A stretch of 64,000 nt of DNA from RGIG5579 sp045543495 (GTDB lineage: Bacteria; Bacillota; Clostridia; Oscillospirales; SIG627): positions 1-64,000 of the forward strand of contig JAZQMO010000045.1 of the NCBI GenBank assembly GCA_045543495.1. Direction: 5' to 3'. A program made the position numbers and the translations under genes. Below the pieces are notes generated by a model. The model did no database searches. It was not told the DNA's origin and was given only the letters and a program-made list of their open reading frames with translations. Below are positions 50,252 to 58,342 of the stretch, one piece after another (positions within the stretch are counted from its first letter, which is position 1; each line of letters opens with the position of its first letter).

Positions 50252-50662
50252 TTACTTATTCTGATCCAGATAGGACTGCAAGATGATTTGTGCAGACAAA
50301 GCATCCACGCAGTTGCGGTGTGCCCGTGAATCAAGACCTGTTTCAAACAGCAGGGTATGAGCCTGAACCGTTGTAAAGCGCTCATCGAAGGTCTCCACGG
50401 GAACTGAAACAAGCTCCCTCAAAAACGAAAGAAAGACCTCTGTTTTTTCGCAGCGTTCCCCACGGAAGCCTCCCGCTCGCTCCGGCATCCCCACAACGAT
50501 CTTTTCCGCACCTCGCTCCAGGGCACTCTTGGCTGCTTTTTCTGCAGCATCCTTCGCCCCTCTCACCTGTACTGTCGTAATACTCACCGCAAGGCGTTCT
50601 TCTCGGTCACAAATGGCGAGCCCCATTCTTTTATCTCCGAAATCAATTCCTAACGTAACCAT
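50252..50662 (-). CDS. ruvX: Putative pre-16S rRNA nuclease / Holliday junction resolvase YqgF
   Basis: 136 residues, RNase H-like fold: TLGIDFGDKRMGLAI (first catalytic Asp), KIVVGMPERAGG, VETFDERFTTVQA and the terminal DALSAQIILQSYL with the final Asp. Acts in 16S rRNA 5'-end maturation in its family. ATG 50662 is chosen by AGGAG 7 bases upstream; a longer frame would start inside that site. Confidence 0.93.
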   Translation of the reverse strand: MVTLGIDFGDKRMGLAICDREERLAVSITTVQVRGAKDAAEKAAKSALERGAEKIVVGMPERAGGFRGERCEKTEVFLSFLRELVSVPVETFDERFTTVQAHTLLFETGLDSRAHRNCVDALSAQIILQSYLDQNK

Positions 50663-50741
50663 GATTTCTCCTAACATTTAATTTTTATTATTATACCAAA
50701 TAAAAAGTTATTTTGCAACCGAACAAAAAATGAAAAAAGCA

Positions 50742-50770
50742 TTGAAATTCAATTTCTTTTCGTATATAAT
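50742..50770 (+). promoter_or_regulatory. yajC promoter
   Basis: TTGAAA (50742-50747), 17 bases, TATAAT (50765-50770), 30 bases before ATG 50801. Confidence 0.82.
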
Positions 50771-50800
50771 ACTATTAACAAATGAGAAAGAGGTATTGGA

Positions 50801-51127
50801 ATGCTCACATTCAACTATTTTGCAGAAGCTGCACCCGCCGGCAACAATATGTATATGATCATTATGCTCGTTGCATTTGTTGCAATTTTTTACTTTATGA
50901 TCTACCGTCCCCAAAAGAAGCAGGAAAAAGAAACCACCAATATGAGAGACAATCTTCAGATCGGTGATGAAATTTCCACCAACGGGGGAATTCTCGGCCG
51001 TATCGTAAAAATCAAGGATGATGTGATTACCATTGAAACCGGTTCAGATCGCAACAAACTGAAGATCTTTAAGTGGGCTGTCAGAGCAGTGGAAATTCCC
51101 GCCAACTCCGAAGAATCGGAAGACTGA
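50801..51127 (+). CDS. yajC: Preprotein translocase accessory subunit YajC
   Basis: 108 residues. One membrane helix (about 17-36, IIMLVAFVAIFYFMIYRP) followed by the family motif PQKKQEKE, then a small cytoplasmic barrel (GDEISTNGGILGRIVKIKDDVITIET). Works with SecDF at the Sec translocon. Followed by its own terminator, so it is separated from the SecD-like gene at 52856, unlike the usual yajC-secD-secF arrangement. Confidence 0.93.
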   Translation: MLTFNYFAEAAPAGNNMYMIIMLVAFVAIFYFMIYRPQKKQEKETTNMRDNLQIGDEISTNGGILGRIVKIKDDVITIETGSDRNKLKIFKWAVRAVEIPANSEESED

Positions 51128-51136
51128 GTGAATTAG

Positions 51137-51174
51137 AACGGAAGATCCGGTAAAAGATGGATCTTCCGTTTTTC
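51137..51174 (+). terminator. Terminator after yajC
   Basis: 12-bp stem aacggaagatcc / ggatcttccgtt, 10-base loop, T-rich tail. Confidence 0.85.
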
Positions 51175-51220
51175 TTTTTCCTCAAAATTTCAATATTTTT
51201 CAAAAAAATTCAAAAAAGAC

Positions 51221-51249
51221 TTGATTTTTGTTTTACTTTGTGTTATTAT
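51221..51249 (+). promoter_or_regulatory. tRNA-Ser promoter
   Basis: TTGATT (51221-51226), 17 bases, TATTAT (51244-51249), about 25 bases before the mature tRNA start. Confidence 0.7.
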
Positions 51250-51273
51250 AATTTGCGTTCCGCAAAGCGAATT

Positions 51274-51365
51274 GGAAAGATGGCTGAGCTGGTCTAAGGC
51301 GCACGACTGGAAATCGTGTAGTGGCTAATACCCACTCCAGGGTTCGAATCCCTGTCTTTCCGCCA
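51274..51365 (+). tRNA. tRNA-Ser (anticodon GGA)
   Basis: 92 bases including an encoded CCA. Acceptor stem ggaaaga / tctttcc with discriminator G, anticodon loop ctGGAaa with GGA at 51309-51311 between cacga and tcgtg, the long variable arm expected of tRNA-Ser, and T-loop ggttcgaatcc. Reads UCC and UCU. Confidence 0.97.
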
Positions 51366-51368
51366 CGG

Positions 51369-51405
51369 AAAACCCCTTTTGCAAAACTGCAAAAGGGGTT
51401 TTCTT
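51369..51405 (+). terminator. Terminator after tRNA-Ser
   Basis: 15-bp stem aaaacccctttt-gca / tgc-aaaaggggtttt with a 4-base loop. Followed by T-rich sequence. Confidence 0.9.
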
Positions 51406-51477
51406 TATAATTTTTTACTTTTTTACATGAAAAAGGTAAAAAGTAGCAATCAATTTGCATTTTTTTGCCAATCACTA

Positions 51478-51506
51478 TTGAAATTACAATGAAAATAGAG
51501 TATAAT
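51478..51506 (+). promoter_or_regulatory. Promoter of the aminotransferase/SecD-like pair
   Basis: TTGAAA (51478-51483), 17 bases, TATAAT (51501-51506), 35 bases before ATG 51542. Confidence 0.82.
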
Positions 51507-51541
51507 AATTGTTAATTAAGTACTATTATTCGAGGTATAAA

Positions 51542-52822
51542 ATGAACTATAATGCAATGACCCCCGAACAATTGAACGCAGAGTACGATCTCGTTCTAAA
51601 AGCTTGGCAAACCATCAAAGACAAAAATCTAAAGCTTGATATGTCAAGAGGAAAGCCCGAAAAAGGCCAGCTTGATCTGTCACTTGAAATTTTAAATATT
51701 CTGAAAACTGCCGATGATTGCAAAAACATTGACGGCTTTGATGTCAGAAATTACGGACTCCCCACCGGTATTCCCGAACTGAAGAAGATCTTTGCCGAGA
51801 TCATGGGCGTTGAACAGGATGAGATCTTCACCGGCGGCAACTCCTCTCTTAATTTGATGTATAATATCATTGTTGATGCTGTAGCCGTTGGATTCCACGA
51901 TTCCCCCAAGCCCTGGGGAAAATGTGATAAGGTTCGCTTCCTCTGCCCTGCTCCCGGATATGATCGCCACTTTTCCATCTGTGAGCATCTCGGAATTGAA
52001 ATGATCACAATTCCCATGCTTCCCACAGGCCCCGATATGGATATGGTCGAGAGCCTCGTAAAGGAAGATGAAAGCATCAAGGGAATTTGGTGTGTTCCCA
52101 AGTACTCCAATCCCACCGGAATCACCTATTCCGATGAAACCGTTACACGATTTGCCAAGCTCAAGCCCAAGGCAAAGGATTTTAAGATCTTTTGGGATAA
52201 TGCCTATTTGGTTCACGATCTTTACGATGAAAAGGATCAGCTTTTAAATATTCACGAAGAAGCAAAGAAATACGGAAACGAAGATATCGTATTCAGCTTC
52301 TGCTCCACCTCCAAGATCACCTTGGCAGGCGGCGGCGTTTGCTTCGTTGCTTCCTCTAAGGCCAACATCAAATGGCTTACCTCCGCTCTTGCGCTTGAGG
52401 GACTGGGGTATGACAAGGTCAATCAGCTTCGTCATTACCGCTTCTTCCGAAATGCGCAGGGTGTATACGACACCATGAAGCGTCACGCTGATATTTTAAG
52501 ACCGAAATTTGAAGCAGTTGTCAAAACCTTCGAAGCATTTTTCGGCGACAGCGGCATCGCTCATTGGCACAATCCCAAGGGTGGCTATTTCATCAGCCTT
52601 GACGTTATGGAAGGCACCGCCAAAAGAACCTGGTCTCTTGCCAATGAATTGGGCGTAACGCTTACCAACGTGGGCGCAACCTTCCCTTACGGAAAAGATC
52701 CCAAGGATTGTAACTTGAGAATTGCCCCCAGTAATGTTGCACTGGAAAACATCGCCCCCATTGCCGAGTACATCACGGTATGTGCAAAGCTTGCAGCGCT
52801 GGAAAAGCTGCTGAATAAATAA
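51542..52822 (+). CDS. Class I/II aminotransferase, aspartate-aminotransferase-like
   Basis: 426 residues, fold-type I PLP enzyme. LDMSRGKPEKGQLDLS near the N-terminus, NYGLPTGIPELKKIFAE, GNSSLNLMYN, APGYDRHFSICE, VPKYSNPTGITYS, WDNAYLVHDL and the PLP-lysine block CSTSKITLAGGG. This resembles the subgroup annotated as aspartate aminotransferase or alanine-glyoxylate aminotransferase (PF12897-like). Exact amino donor is inferred. ATG 51542 has GAGGT upstream; longer frames have no ribosome site. Confidence 0.9.
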   Translation: MNYNAMTPEQLNAEYDLVLKAWQTIKDKNLKLDMSRGKPEKGQLDLSLEILNILKTADDCKNIDGFDVRNYGLPTGIPELKKIFAEIMGVEQDEIFTGGNSSLNLMYNIIVDAVAVGFHDSPKPWGKCDKVRFLCPAPGYDRHFSICEHLGIEMITIPMLPTGPDMDMVESLVKEDESIKGIWCVPKYSNPTGITYSDETVTRFAKLKPKAKDFKIFWDNAYLVHDLYDEKDQLLNIHEEAKKYGNEDIVFSFCSTSKITLAGGGVCFVASSKANIKWLTSALALEGLGYDKVNQLRHYRFFRNAQGVYDTMKRHADILRPKFEAVVKTFEAFFGDSGIAHWHNPKGGYFISLDVMEGTAKRTWSLANELGVTLTNVGATFPYGKDPKDCNLRIAPSNVALENIAPIAEYITVCAKLAALEKLLNK

Positions 52823-52855
52823 ATTGCCTCTTGGCATAGGAAAGGTTGGTCTCAA

Positions 52856-54037
52856 ATGATCAAAAACGTATTGAAGTTTATTTTTATTGCTCTTGTATTT
52901 ATCAGTGTGCTGATGGTTCCGATCTTCGGCGTCAGCTTTTATGACAGCCCCAGTGTTTTTGAGGAAAACGCAGTTTTAACCGACAGACAGTTGGGCGGCG
53001 GAACCAGTGTTTACCTTGCATTTACCTCCGAGGAAGACGGCAATGTAACCGCAGAGGATTACGAAATTGCCGCCAAGATCATTGAAGAGCGTTTTGTCGC
53101 AATGAGTTATTCCGATGCCGATGCCAAGGCTGCAGATCAGCAGGTTTTAGTGAACATTTCTCAAAAGACCTACATTGACACCATCGTAACCGAGCTTTGC
53201 AAAGCAGGTGAATGGAGCTTCGTTGGAAGCAATATGAATGACAGCCTTTGCGATGCCTCTATGATCGAATCCGCAGAGGTTGCAGCCAATACCAGCGGCG
53301 GTTACAGCGTTTCTCTCTCCTTCACCGAGGACGGAGTTAAGAAATTTAACACCAATACTGCCGCCTACACCATTTCCTCCTCTTCCTTCTATCTGATGAT
53401 TGACGGTCAGTTAATGGCAGTTGCCTCTGTTCCCGCAGGGGGTGTTGATAAAACCTTCCTCTTCGGTAATTTCCAAGATTATCAGCCTGCAGCTATGATC
53501 GCAGCCATTATGGATAACGGTGCATTGCCCAGTGATATGGAGATCGCAAAGACCGAGCCCTTGGCTCCTTCTATGAATGAAGGCTTAAGAATTGCAGTTT
53601 ACAGCATTTGCGCAGTCCTGGTTCTTGCTTGTGTTGTAGTTTTGATCATCAAGGGCAAGGCAAGCGGAATCTTTGCCGCCGCAGCCATCATTGCCAACGG
53701 CGCCGTTATGGCAACCGCTCTTGCAAACGGATCCTTTATGCTGAACCTTGCTACCCTTCTTGAAATGGCCGTTCTTGCCGTTCTCTCTACCGTTCTTTTC
53801 CTCTTTGCCATTCAGTGTAAGGCGAAAGGTGGCATGTCCCTTTTGAACAAGTTTAACACCAAGGTTATTTTGATTCATGGTCTTGTTTTCCTCGCCGCTT
53901 TGATTCTTTGGATCTTCCCCCTCGGCGTGATCTCCTTTATGACCAAGGCCTTGATCGTTTATACCGTATCCAATTTCGTTTTCTATTATCTGTTCTATTA
54001 TTTCGCCACTCATGCTCTGAGTACCAAAAACAATTAA
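52856..54037 (+). CDS. Divergent SecD-like membrane protein lacking the proton-site motif
   Basis: 393 residues. N-terminal helix (about 7-27), then an extracytoplasmic part like SecD P1/head: RQLGGGTSVYLAFTSEEDG (cf. LGLDLQGGT), AAKIIEERFVAMSYSDADA, VSLSFTEDGVKKF and LPSDMEIAKTEPLAPSMNEG, followed by five or six helices. In SecD the membrane part contains a G-D-A-N-V motif with the proton-path Asp; I do not find it here (the region reads ATALANGSFMLNLATLLEMA), and no secF follows. So it keeps the substrate-binding shape but probably not proton-driven pulling. Gap of 33 bases from the aminotransferase gene suggests co-transcription. AAAGG before ATG. Confidence 0.75.
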   Translation: MIKNVLKFIFIALVFISVLMVPIFGVSFYDSPSVFEENAVLTDRQLGGGTSVYLAFTSEEDGNVTAEDYEIAAKIIEERFVAMSYSDADAKAADQQVLVNISQKTYIDTIVTELCKAGEWSFVGSNMNDSLCDASMIESAEVAANTSGGYSVSLSFTEDGVKKFNTNTAAYTISSSSFYLMIDGQLMAVASVPAGGVDKTFLFGNFQDYQPAAMIAAIMDNGALPSDMEIAKTEPLAPSMNEGLRIAVYSICAVLVLACVVVLIIKGKASGIFAAAAIIANGAVMATALANGSFMLNLATLLEMAVLAVLSTVLFLFAIQCKAKGGMSLLNKFNTKVILIHGLVFLAALILWIFPLGVISFMTKALIVYTVSNFVFYYLFYYFATHALSTKNN

Positions 54038-54049
54038 GCAAATTAGATA

Positions 54050-54082
54050 AAAAATAAGCCGTGAATTCACGGCTTATTTTTT
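54050..54082. terminator. Bidirectional terminator
   Basis: Near-perfect palindrome aaaataagccgtgaa / ttcacggcttatttt with flanking A and T runs between the SecD-like gene and ispF. Confidence 0.88.
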
Positions 54083-54087
54083 GCTTA

Positions 54088-54567
54088 TTATTTTTTCATC
54101 AGGCAAACGGCGTGAGCAGAGATTCCTTCTTCTCGTCCCGTGAAGCCCATTTTTTCTTCTGTTGTTGCTTTTACATTGATCTGATCAGTCTGAATTCCCA
54201 GGGCCTCGGCAATTCTTTCGGTCATTTGGGGAATGAAGGGAGCAAGCTTTGGCTTTTGTGCCACAATAATAGAATCGATATTGACGATCTCAAATCCCTT
54301 ATCCTTACAAAGCGCAAGGCTTCTTTTTAAAATAAACTCGCCGCTCACACCGGAAAAGCTATCATCGTGATCGGGGAAATGAACCCCGATATCCCCCAAT
54401 GCACAAGCTCCAAGCATAGCATCGGCGATTGCGTGGCACAATACATCCGCATCGGAATGCCCCAAAAGGCCGCGGTCATAGGGAATCTTCACACAACCTA
54501 AATATAAATCACGGTTTTCTGTAAGACGATGAACATCGTAACCGTTTCCAATTCTGATATCAGCCAT
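54088..54567 (-). CDS. ispF: 2-C-methyl-D-erythritol 2,4-cyclodiphosphate synthase
   Basis: 159 residues. Metal-binding GNGYDVHRL and LLGHSDADVLCHAIADAMLGA, then GDIGVHFPD and the C-terminal ATTEEKMGFTGREEGISAHAVCL. Fifth-step enzyme of the MEP isoprenoid pathway. Its start overlaps the end of ispD by 8 bases. GGAGAG before ATG. Confidence 0.97.
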   Translation of the reverse strand: MADIRIGNGYDVHRLTENRDLYLGCVKIPYDRGLLGHSDADVLCHAIADAMLGACALGDIGVHFPDHDDSFSGVSGEFILKRSLALCKDKGFEIVNIDSIIVAQKPKLAPFIPQMTERIAEALGIQTDQINVKATTEEKMGFTGREEGISAHAVCLMKK

Positions 54568-55324
54568 GATTTCTCTCCTTCAAAATCATTTCAATTAAGG
54601 GTAGGTCCTCGGGATGCGTTAGTTTTAAATTGTTAATTCCAAGATCGCAAAGCTTCACAGAAAAGCCTGCCGCTTCCGCCAAAGCGCAATCATCGGTCAC
54701 ACTCCCGCCGTTTTTTTCATTTAAGGCAAGTGAAACCCGATACAGATCTGTTTTAAACACCTGAGGGGTCTGAACGGTATAGAGATCCTCACGAGGCACG
54801 GTATCCAAAATAGTACCGTCTGCCGTGCTTCGTTTTACCGTATCCACCATTTTTTTAGCAGCGGTAGCCGCACCGAATCGCCTCGCTTCCTTCAAAAGAA
54901 GGGCAACATCCTCGGGACGAATCAAGGGGCGCGCTCCGTCATGAATGGCAACAAATTCGCTTTTGGGATCCACAGCAAGAAAACCGTTATAAACCGATTC
55001 CTGTCTGGATGCGCCTCCCTTTACCACACAGCGAAGCTTTGTAACGGAGTATTGCTTACACGCATCTTGAATGACACCGATTTCATTCTCCTTGGCCACA
55101 ACAATGATCTCGGAGATCTCATTGCAATGCTCAAATGCCAAAAGCGAATATAGAAATAAAGGCATACCGTTCAGGTCTATCAACTGTTTGGAAACGCCTC
55201 CCATTCGGGTACCGCTTCCCGCACAGGTTACAATCGCACTGGAAAAGAACGAGGTCTTGGAACCGGGAAATGCCCGATTCAAGCATTGACCGATCTTCAC
55301 GGCCGCAATCTCAAGTTTATTCAT
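54560..55324 (-). CDS. ispD: 2-C-methyl-D-erythritol 4-phosphate cytidylyltransferase
   Basis: 254 residues. Nucleotide-binding AIVTCAGSGTRMGGVSKQL, HDGARPLIRPED, TVPREDLYTVQTPQVF and DDCALAEAAGFSV. An N-terminal extension of about 27 residues precedes the usual start, though AGGAGC and GAGGT before ATG 55324 support it. Makes CDP-methylerythritol; ispF follows directly. Confidence 0.95.
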   Translation of the reverse strand: MNKLEIAAVKIGQCLNRAFPGSKTSFFSSAIVTCAGSGTRMGGVSKQLIDLNGMPLFLYSLLAFEHCNEISEIIVVAKENEIGVIQDACKQYSVTKLRCVVKGGASRQESVYNGFLAVDPKSEFVAIHDGARPLIRPEDVALLLKEARRFGAATAAKKMVDTVKRSTADGTILDTVPREDLYTVQTPQVFKTDLYRVSLALNEKNGGSVTDDCALAEAAGFSVKLCDLGINNLKLTHPEDLPLIEMILKERNHG

Positions 55325-55352
55325 ACCTCAGTGCTCCTTTCTCTATACTCTT

Positions 55353-55381
55353 ATTATAATATACATTCTCTTGACTTTCAA
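55353..55381 (-). promoter_or_regulatory. ispDF promoter
   Basis: On the minus strand TTGAAA (55376-55381), 17 bases, TATAAT (55353-55358), 28 bases before the ispD start. Its -35 overlaps by one base the -35 of the divergent promoter at 55371-55399. Confidence 0.82.
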
Positions 55382-55399
55382 GCCTTCTTTTGTTAGAAT
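55371..55399 (+). promoter_or_regulatory. Solute-binding lipoprotein promoter
   Basis: TTGACT (55371-55376), 17 bases, TAGAAT (55394-55399), 20 bases before ATG 55420. Shares its -35 region back-to-back with the ispDF promoter. Confidence 0.78.
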
Positions 55400-55419
55400 A
55401 AATAAGAAAGTGGTGTAAT

Positions 55420-56823
55420 ATGAAAAGAAAAATTATTTTACTCATGGTAGCTTTTCTTATGCTTTTCACCTCCTGCGCTCATAAGCAGACCGCCGTTTTG
55501 ACTGAGGAAGCCCCACCCATTGTTACAACCGAGGAAGAGATCAATCCCTTCACAGAAAAAATTGCTTCCCTTCCCGCTAAAGATTTTGGTGGTAAAAAAT
55601 TCCGAATTGCCACGGATAATCCTTCCTTATTGGTTTCCGGCGATATTAACAGCGTAGTAGGAAAAGAGATCTATCTGAGAAACAAAGCAATTGAAGAAAA
55701 ATTTAATATAAAGCTTACCTTAACAGACGAAAGCGGACTTCCCACCATCACAGAGCGAATTAAAACAGAAGCTCTGGCAGGGACCGATTACTGCGATCTG
55801 GTGGTGCTCGAATCCACTCAGTTTCAAACTCTTGCCGCCAGCCAATCCCTTGTTAATGTTCGCTCTGTTCCCTATCTTGATACGGGCGGTAGAGGAATGC
55901 ATCCCGAATCTCTCGCATCCACAACCCAATTTAATTTCAGTTATGGCATCTCGGGTGACTTTTCCTACCAGCCTGAAAAGCTTTACGCAGTTTTTTACAA
56001 CAAAATGCTTTTGGGAAACACAAACCTTCCCAATATTTATCAGCTTGTCAATGACAATCAATGGGATTTCGAGAATTTTCTTCTTTACTCCGAGGAGGTC
56101 TATTCCCTTGGAAAGGTGAATGATCAAAGAGTTTTCGGTTTTATATCCACGGCAGACACAGAGACCTTGATCAATGCCTTTTGGGCAGCCTCGGGAGATC
56201 CCTTCTTGGTCAATCAATACGGCTCCTGGCCGTCTCTTGACTACAATTATGATACTACCTACGACTTTATTGACAAGGTAAAAAATCTGTTATTCTCCAC
56301 CTCCTCCTACGTAGCAGATCACGAGAATGCCATCAAGCGCTTTTCAAACAACGAATTTCTGTTTTTGATTGCTCCCCTATCGGCCGCCGAGGAGCTTAGT
56401 GAAAAAGCGGTAAAATGGGGTGTTGTTCCCCTTCCGAAGCGAGACATCAACCAAAACAGCTTTTATTCTTATTTAGGAACCGATCATTGCCTTGCCGGCT
56501 TTACCAAAGGCTCCCCCGATCTTGAAATGTCAGGAATGGTAACAACTGCGCTTTATGCAGCAACCAACGTCTTCAAAGAGGATACCTTCATCAACACCTA
56601 TTTGAATTTGTATTTGAGCGCCCCCGATGACGCTTTGATGCTAAGTCGAATTTTTCGTTCCCCTTATTACGATCCTGCTCAATTTTTTGGTCTGATGGAG
56701 TCCTCTTACTCGGCCGCTACCCAAACCCTTCTTTATCGTTCAATATCCTCTGAGGGCGATTTTGAGGCGTTATACGAGCAGTATCAGATTATGTTTAACA
56801 AGTATTTACAGAACAATTTATAA
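55420..56823 (+). CDS. Extracellular solute-binding lipoprotein (ABC-type)
   Basis: 467 residues. Lipoprotein signal with lipobox FTSC (Cys 19), Thr/Glu-rich linker, then a two-lobed binding-protein fold: GKKFRIATDNPSLLV, EIYLRNKAIEEKFNIKLTL, GTDYCDLVVLE, KLYAVFYNKMLL, NQWDFENFLLYSEEVYSLG, WGVVPLPKRD. Pattern fits sugar/oligosaccharide-type binding proteins. No permease or ATPase gene is adjacent, so the transporter partners are elsewhere or it has another role. GTGGTG before ATG is a weak ribosome site. Confidence 0.9.
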   Translation: MKRKIILLMVAFLMLFTSCAHKQTAVLTEEAPPIVTTEEEINPFTEKIASLPAKDFGGKKFRIATDNPSLLVSGDINSVVGKEIYLRNKAIEEKFNIKLTLTDESGLPTITERIKTEALAGTDYCDLVVLESTQFQTLAASQSLVNVRSVPYLDTGGRGMHPESLASTTQFNFSYGISGDFSYQPEKLYAVFYNKMLLGNTNLPNIYQLVNDNQWDFENFLLYSEEVYSLGKVNDQRVFGFISTADTETLINAFWAASGDPFLVNQYGSWPSLDYNYDTTYDFIDKVKNLLFSTSSYVADHENAIKRFSNNEFLFLIAPLSAAEELSEKAVKWGVVPLPKRDINQNSFYSYLGTDHCLAGFTKGSPDLEMSGMVTTALYAATNVFKEDTFINTYLNLYLSAPDDALMLSRIFRSPYYDPAQFFGLMESSYSAATQTLLYRSISSEGDFEALYEQYQIMFNKYLQNNL

Positions 56824-56838
56824 CAGAAAGGAATCCCT

Positions 56839-56940
56839 ATGAAAAAAGACGTGAAAAAGTGGCTGGTTCGCATTTTGGCCATTGTACTTGCTCTTCTCTT
56901 TGTTTTGACCTTGTTCATCCAGCCTTTAATGTTTTCCTGA
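56839..56940 (+). CDS. 33-residue membrane protein
   Basis: ATG 56839 with AAAGGAAT 4-9 bases upstream opens a 33-codon frame ending TGA at 56940: MKKDVKKWLVRI, one membrane helix (about 8-29), ending QPLMFS. It lies 15 bases after the lipoprotein stop and before the shared terminator, so it is in the same transcript. Lys-rich start and single helix are typical of real small membrane proteins. Function unknown. Confidence 0.65.
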   Translation: MKKDVKKWLVRILAIVLALLFVLTLFIQPLMFS

Positions 56941-56951
56941 TAGCAACACAT

Positions 56952-57002
56952 AAAAAATACCGCTTGCGAATTTTTCACGAATTTTTGCAAGCGGTATTTT
57001 TT
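56952..57002. terminator. Bidirectional terminator
   Basis: 16-bp stem aaaaaataccgcttgc / gcaagcggtatttttt with a 19-base loop, between the small membrane protein and birA. Confidence 0.9.
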
Positions 57003-57732
57003 ATTCCAATATACTCATAACACCGGAAGAAAAATGAGAAACAAAGCCATTACAAGACAAAAGGATTCCAAAATGATCGGAAATACCAATGCATTCTCCA
57101 ACAACCTCGGTATTGTTCTTTGTAATTGCTATTCTTTTTGAAAGATGAATGCATTTTTCACGATACTGTGAAAGAACCGTTTTCTTTTCTGTATTGGCCC
57201 ATTTCAGAATGGATCGGTACAGAAGCATTACAAGTTCCTCACATTGCTTTTCATTCGATGATTCAACGCAAAAGCCAAGCCTTCCTTCAAGCTCGGGAGG
57301 GATATATTCAGGCCTTACCACATTGATACCGATGCCGATCAAGTAGAAATTACCAACGCTTTGACAAAGAACGCCGGAAATCTTTCGGTCATTCAAATAA
57401 ATATCATTGACCCATTTAATTCCCGTGGTAATGGAAAACACCTGGTTGATAGATTGAGACACCGCAAGGGCTACTCTCGGTGTCAGATCCTCGCACGCAA
57501 GACAGTCCTTCGAAATACAGAAGGTGAGATATAAGCCGCTTTTACGAGGAGAATAAAAGCTTTTGCCTACTCTCCCCTGCCCGTTGGTCTGCTCGTCAGC
57601 CAAGACAAGATCCGCAGGATTCTTTCCCTCTTGAATCAATCGCTTTAAATAGAGGCTTGTGGAGTCGATTGAGTCAAAATGCAAAGCACGAATCCCAAGC
57701 TCCGACTCAATTCTTTTCCAATTAAGCTTCAT
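57001..57732 (-). CDS. birA: Biotin-protein ligase
   Basis: 243 residues. IDSTSLYLKRL, DEQTNGQGRVGKSFYSPRKSGLYLT (the ATP/biotin loop, usually GRGRxGR), WVNDIYLNDRKISGVLCQ and GIGINVV. C-terminal SH3-like part present; no N-terminal DNA-binding domain, so it is the non-regulatory form. It would biotinylate the oxaloacetate decarboxylase carrier at 8579-8944. Start overlaps the previous gene by 11 bases. Confidence 0.95.
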   Translation of the reverse strand: MKLNWKRIESELGIRALHFDSIDSTSLYLKRLIQEGKNPADLVLADEQTNGQGRVGKSFYSPRKSGLYLTFCISKDCLACEDLTPRVALAVSQSINQVFSITTGIKWVNDIYLNDRKISGVLCQSVGNFYLIGIGINVVRPEYIPPELEGRLGFCVESSNEKQCEELVMLLYRSILKWANTEKKTVLSQYREKCIHLSKRIAITKNNTEVVGECIGISDHFGILLSCNGFVSHFSSGVMSILE

Positions 57733-58336
57733 TTTCGAACTCTACCTCTAAAATACGGTAAATGCGATACGAGCCGTCGTCATTCTTTATAAGCTGATAG
57801 ATCTGCGGGACAGACTCACCGGAAGAAACGCCTTTGCGGAAGGTGCCGTTGTTTTTGAAAATAGCATAGCGGACATGGAAATTGTAAAGCTCTGTATCTT
57901 CTCCGTTGATCACCTCCGATGTTTTGGAATGATACAAAACATAGGGCTCATAGATCATTTGCATGGTGAACTGCGGTTTCTCGGGAAAATATCCTTCTAC
58001 ATAGAAATCCAAGATCTTCTCAAAATCGCCGTTCATCAAGGTTTGAAAGTAATCCATAAAGAATTTGCACTCAACTGTGGCGGAGGAATAATCCTCGGAA
58101 TATACAAACAGCTGTTCCACACCAATGTAGCTATACATCAGGTCACGTCGAAAATTCATATAAGCGGCATTTTGGAAAATATCCTCTTCGTAATTTGCGG
58201 GATAATAAAATATTCCGTCGTCGGGCTCCTCTTTGGAACCCTTGAAAAAGAAAAACCAAATTCCGAAGGCGAGAATTGCTACCAAAATGAGTGCACCGAC
58301 ACTTAACAGAGCCTTCTTTTTAACTTCCTTGTTCAT
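57722..58336 (-). CDS. Hypothetical single-pass membrane protein
   Basis: 204 residues. N-terminal helix (about 10-32), FFFFKGSKEEPDDG linker, then an extracytoplasmic alpha/beta domain rich in Tyr/Phe with an NTF2-like feel (FFMDYFQTLMNGDFEKILDFYVEGYF). Family not recognised. GAGGT before ATG. Operon: TIGR04086-like gene, this gene, birA. Confidence 0.75.
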   Translation of the reverse strand: MNKEVKKKALLSVGALILVAILAFGIWFFFFKGSKEEPDDGIFYYPANYEEDIFQNAAYMNFRRDLMYSYIGVEQLFVYSEDYSSATVECKFFMDYFQTLMNGDFEKILDFYVEGYFPEKPQFTMQMIYEPYVLYHSKTSEVINGEDTELYNFHVRYAIFKNNGTFRKGVSSGESVPQIYQLIKNDDGSYRIYRILEVEFENEA

Positions 58337-58342
58337 ACTACC

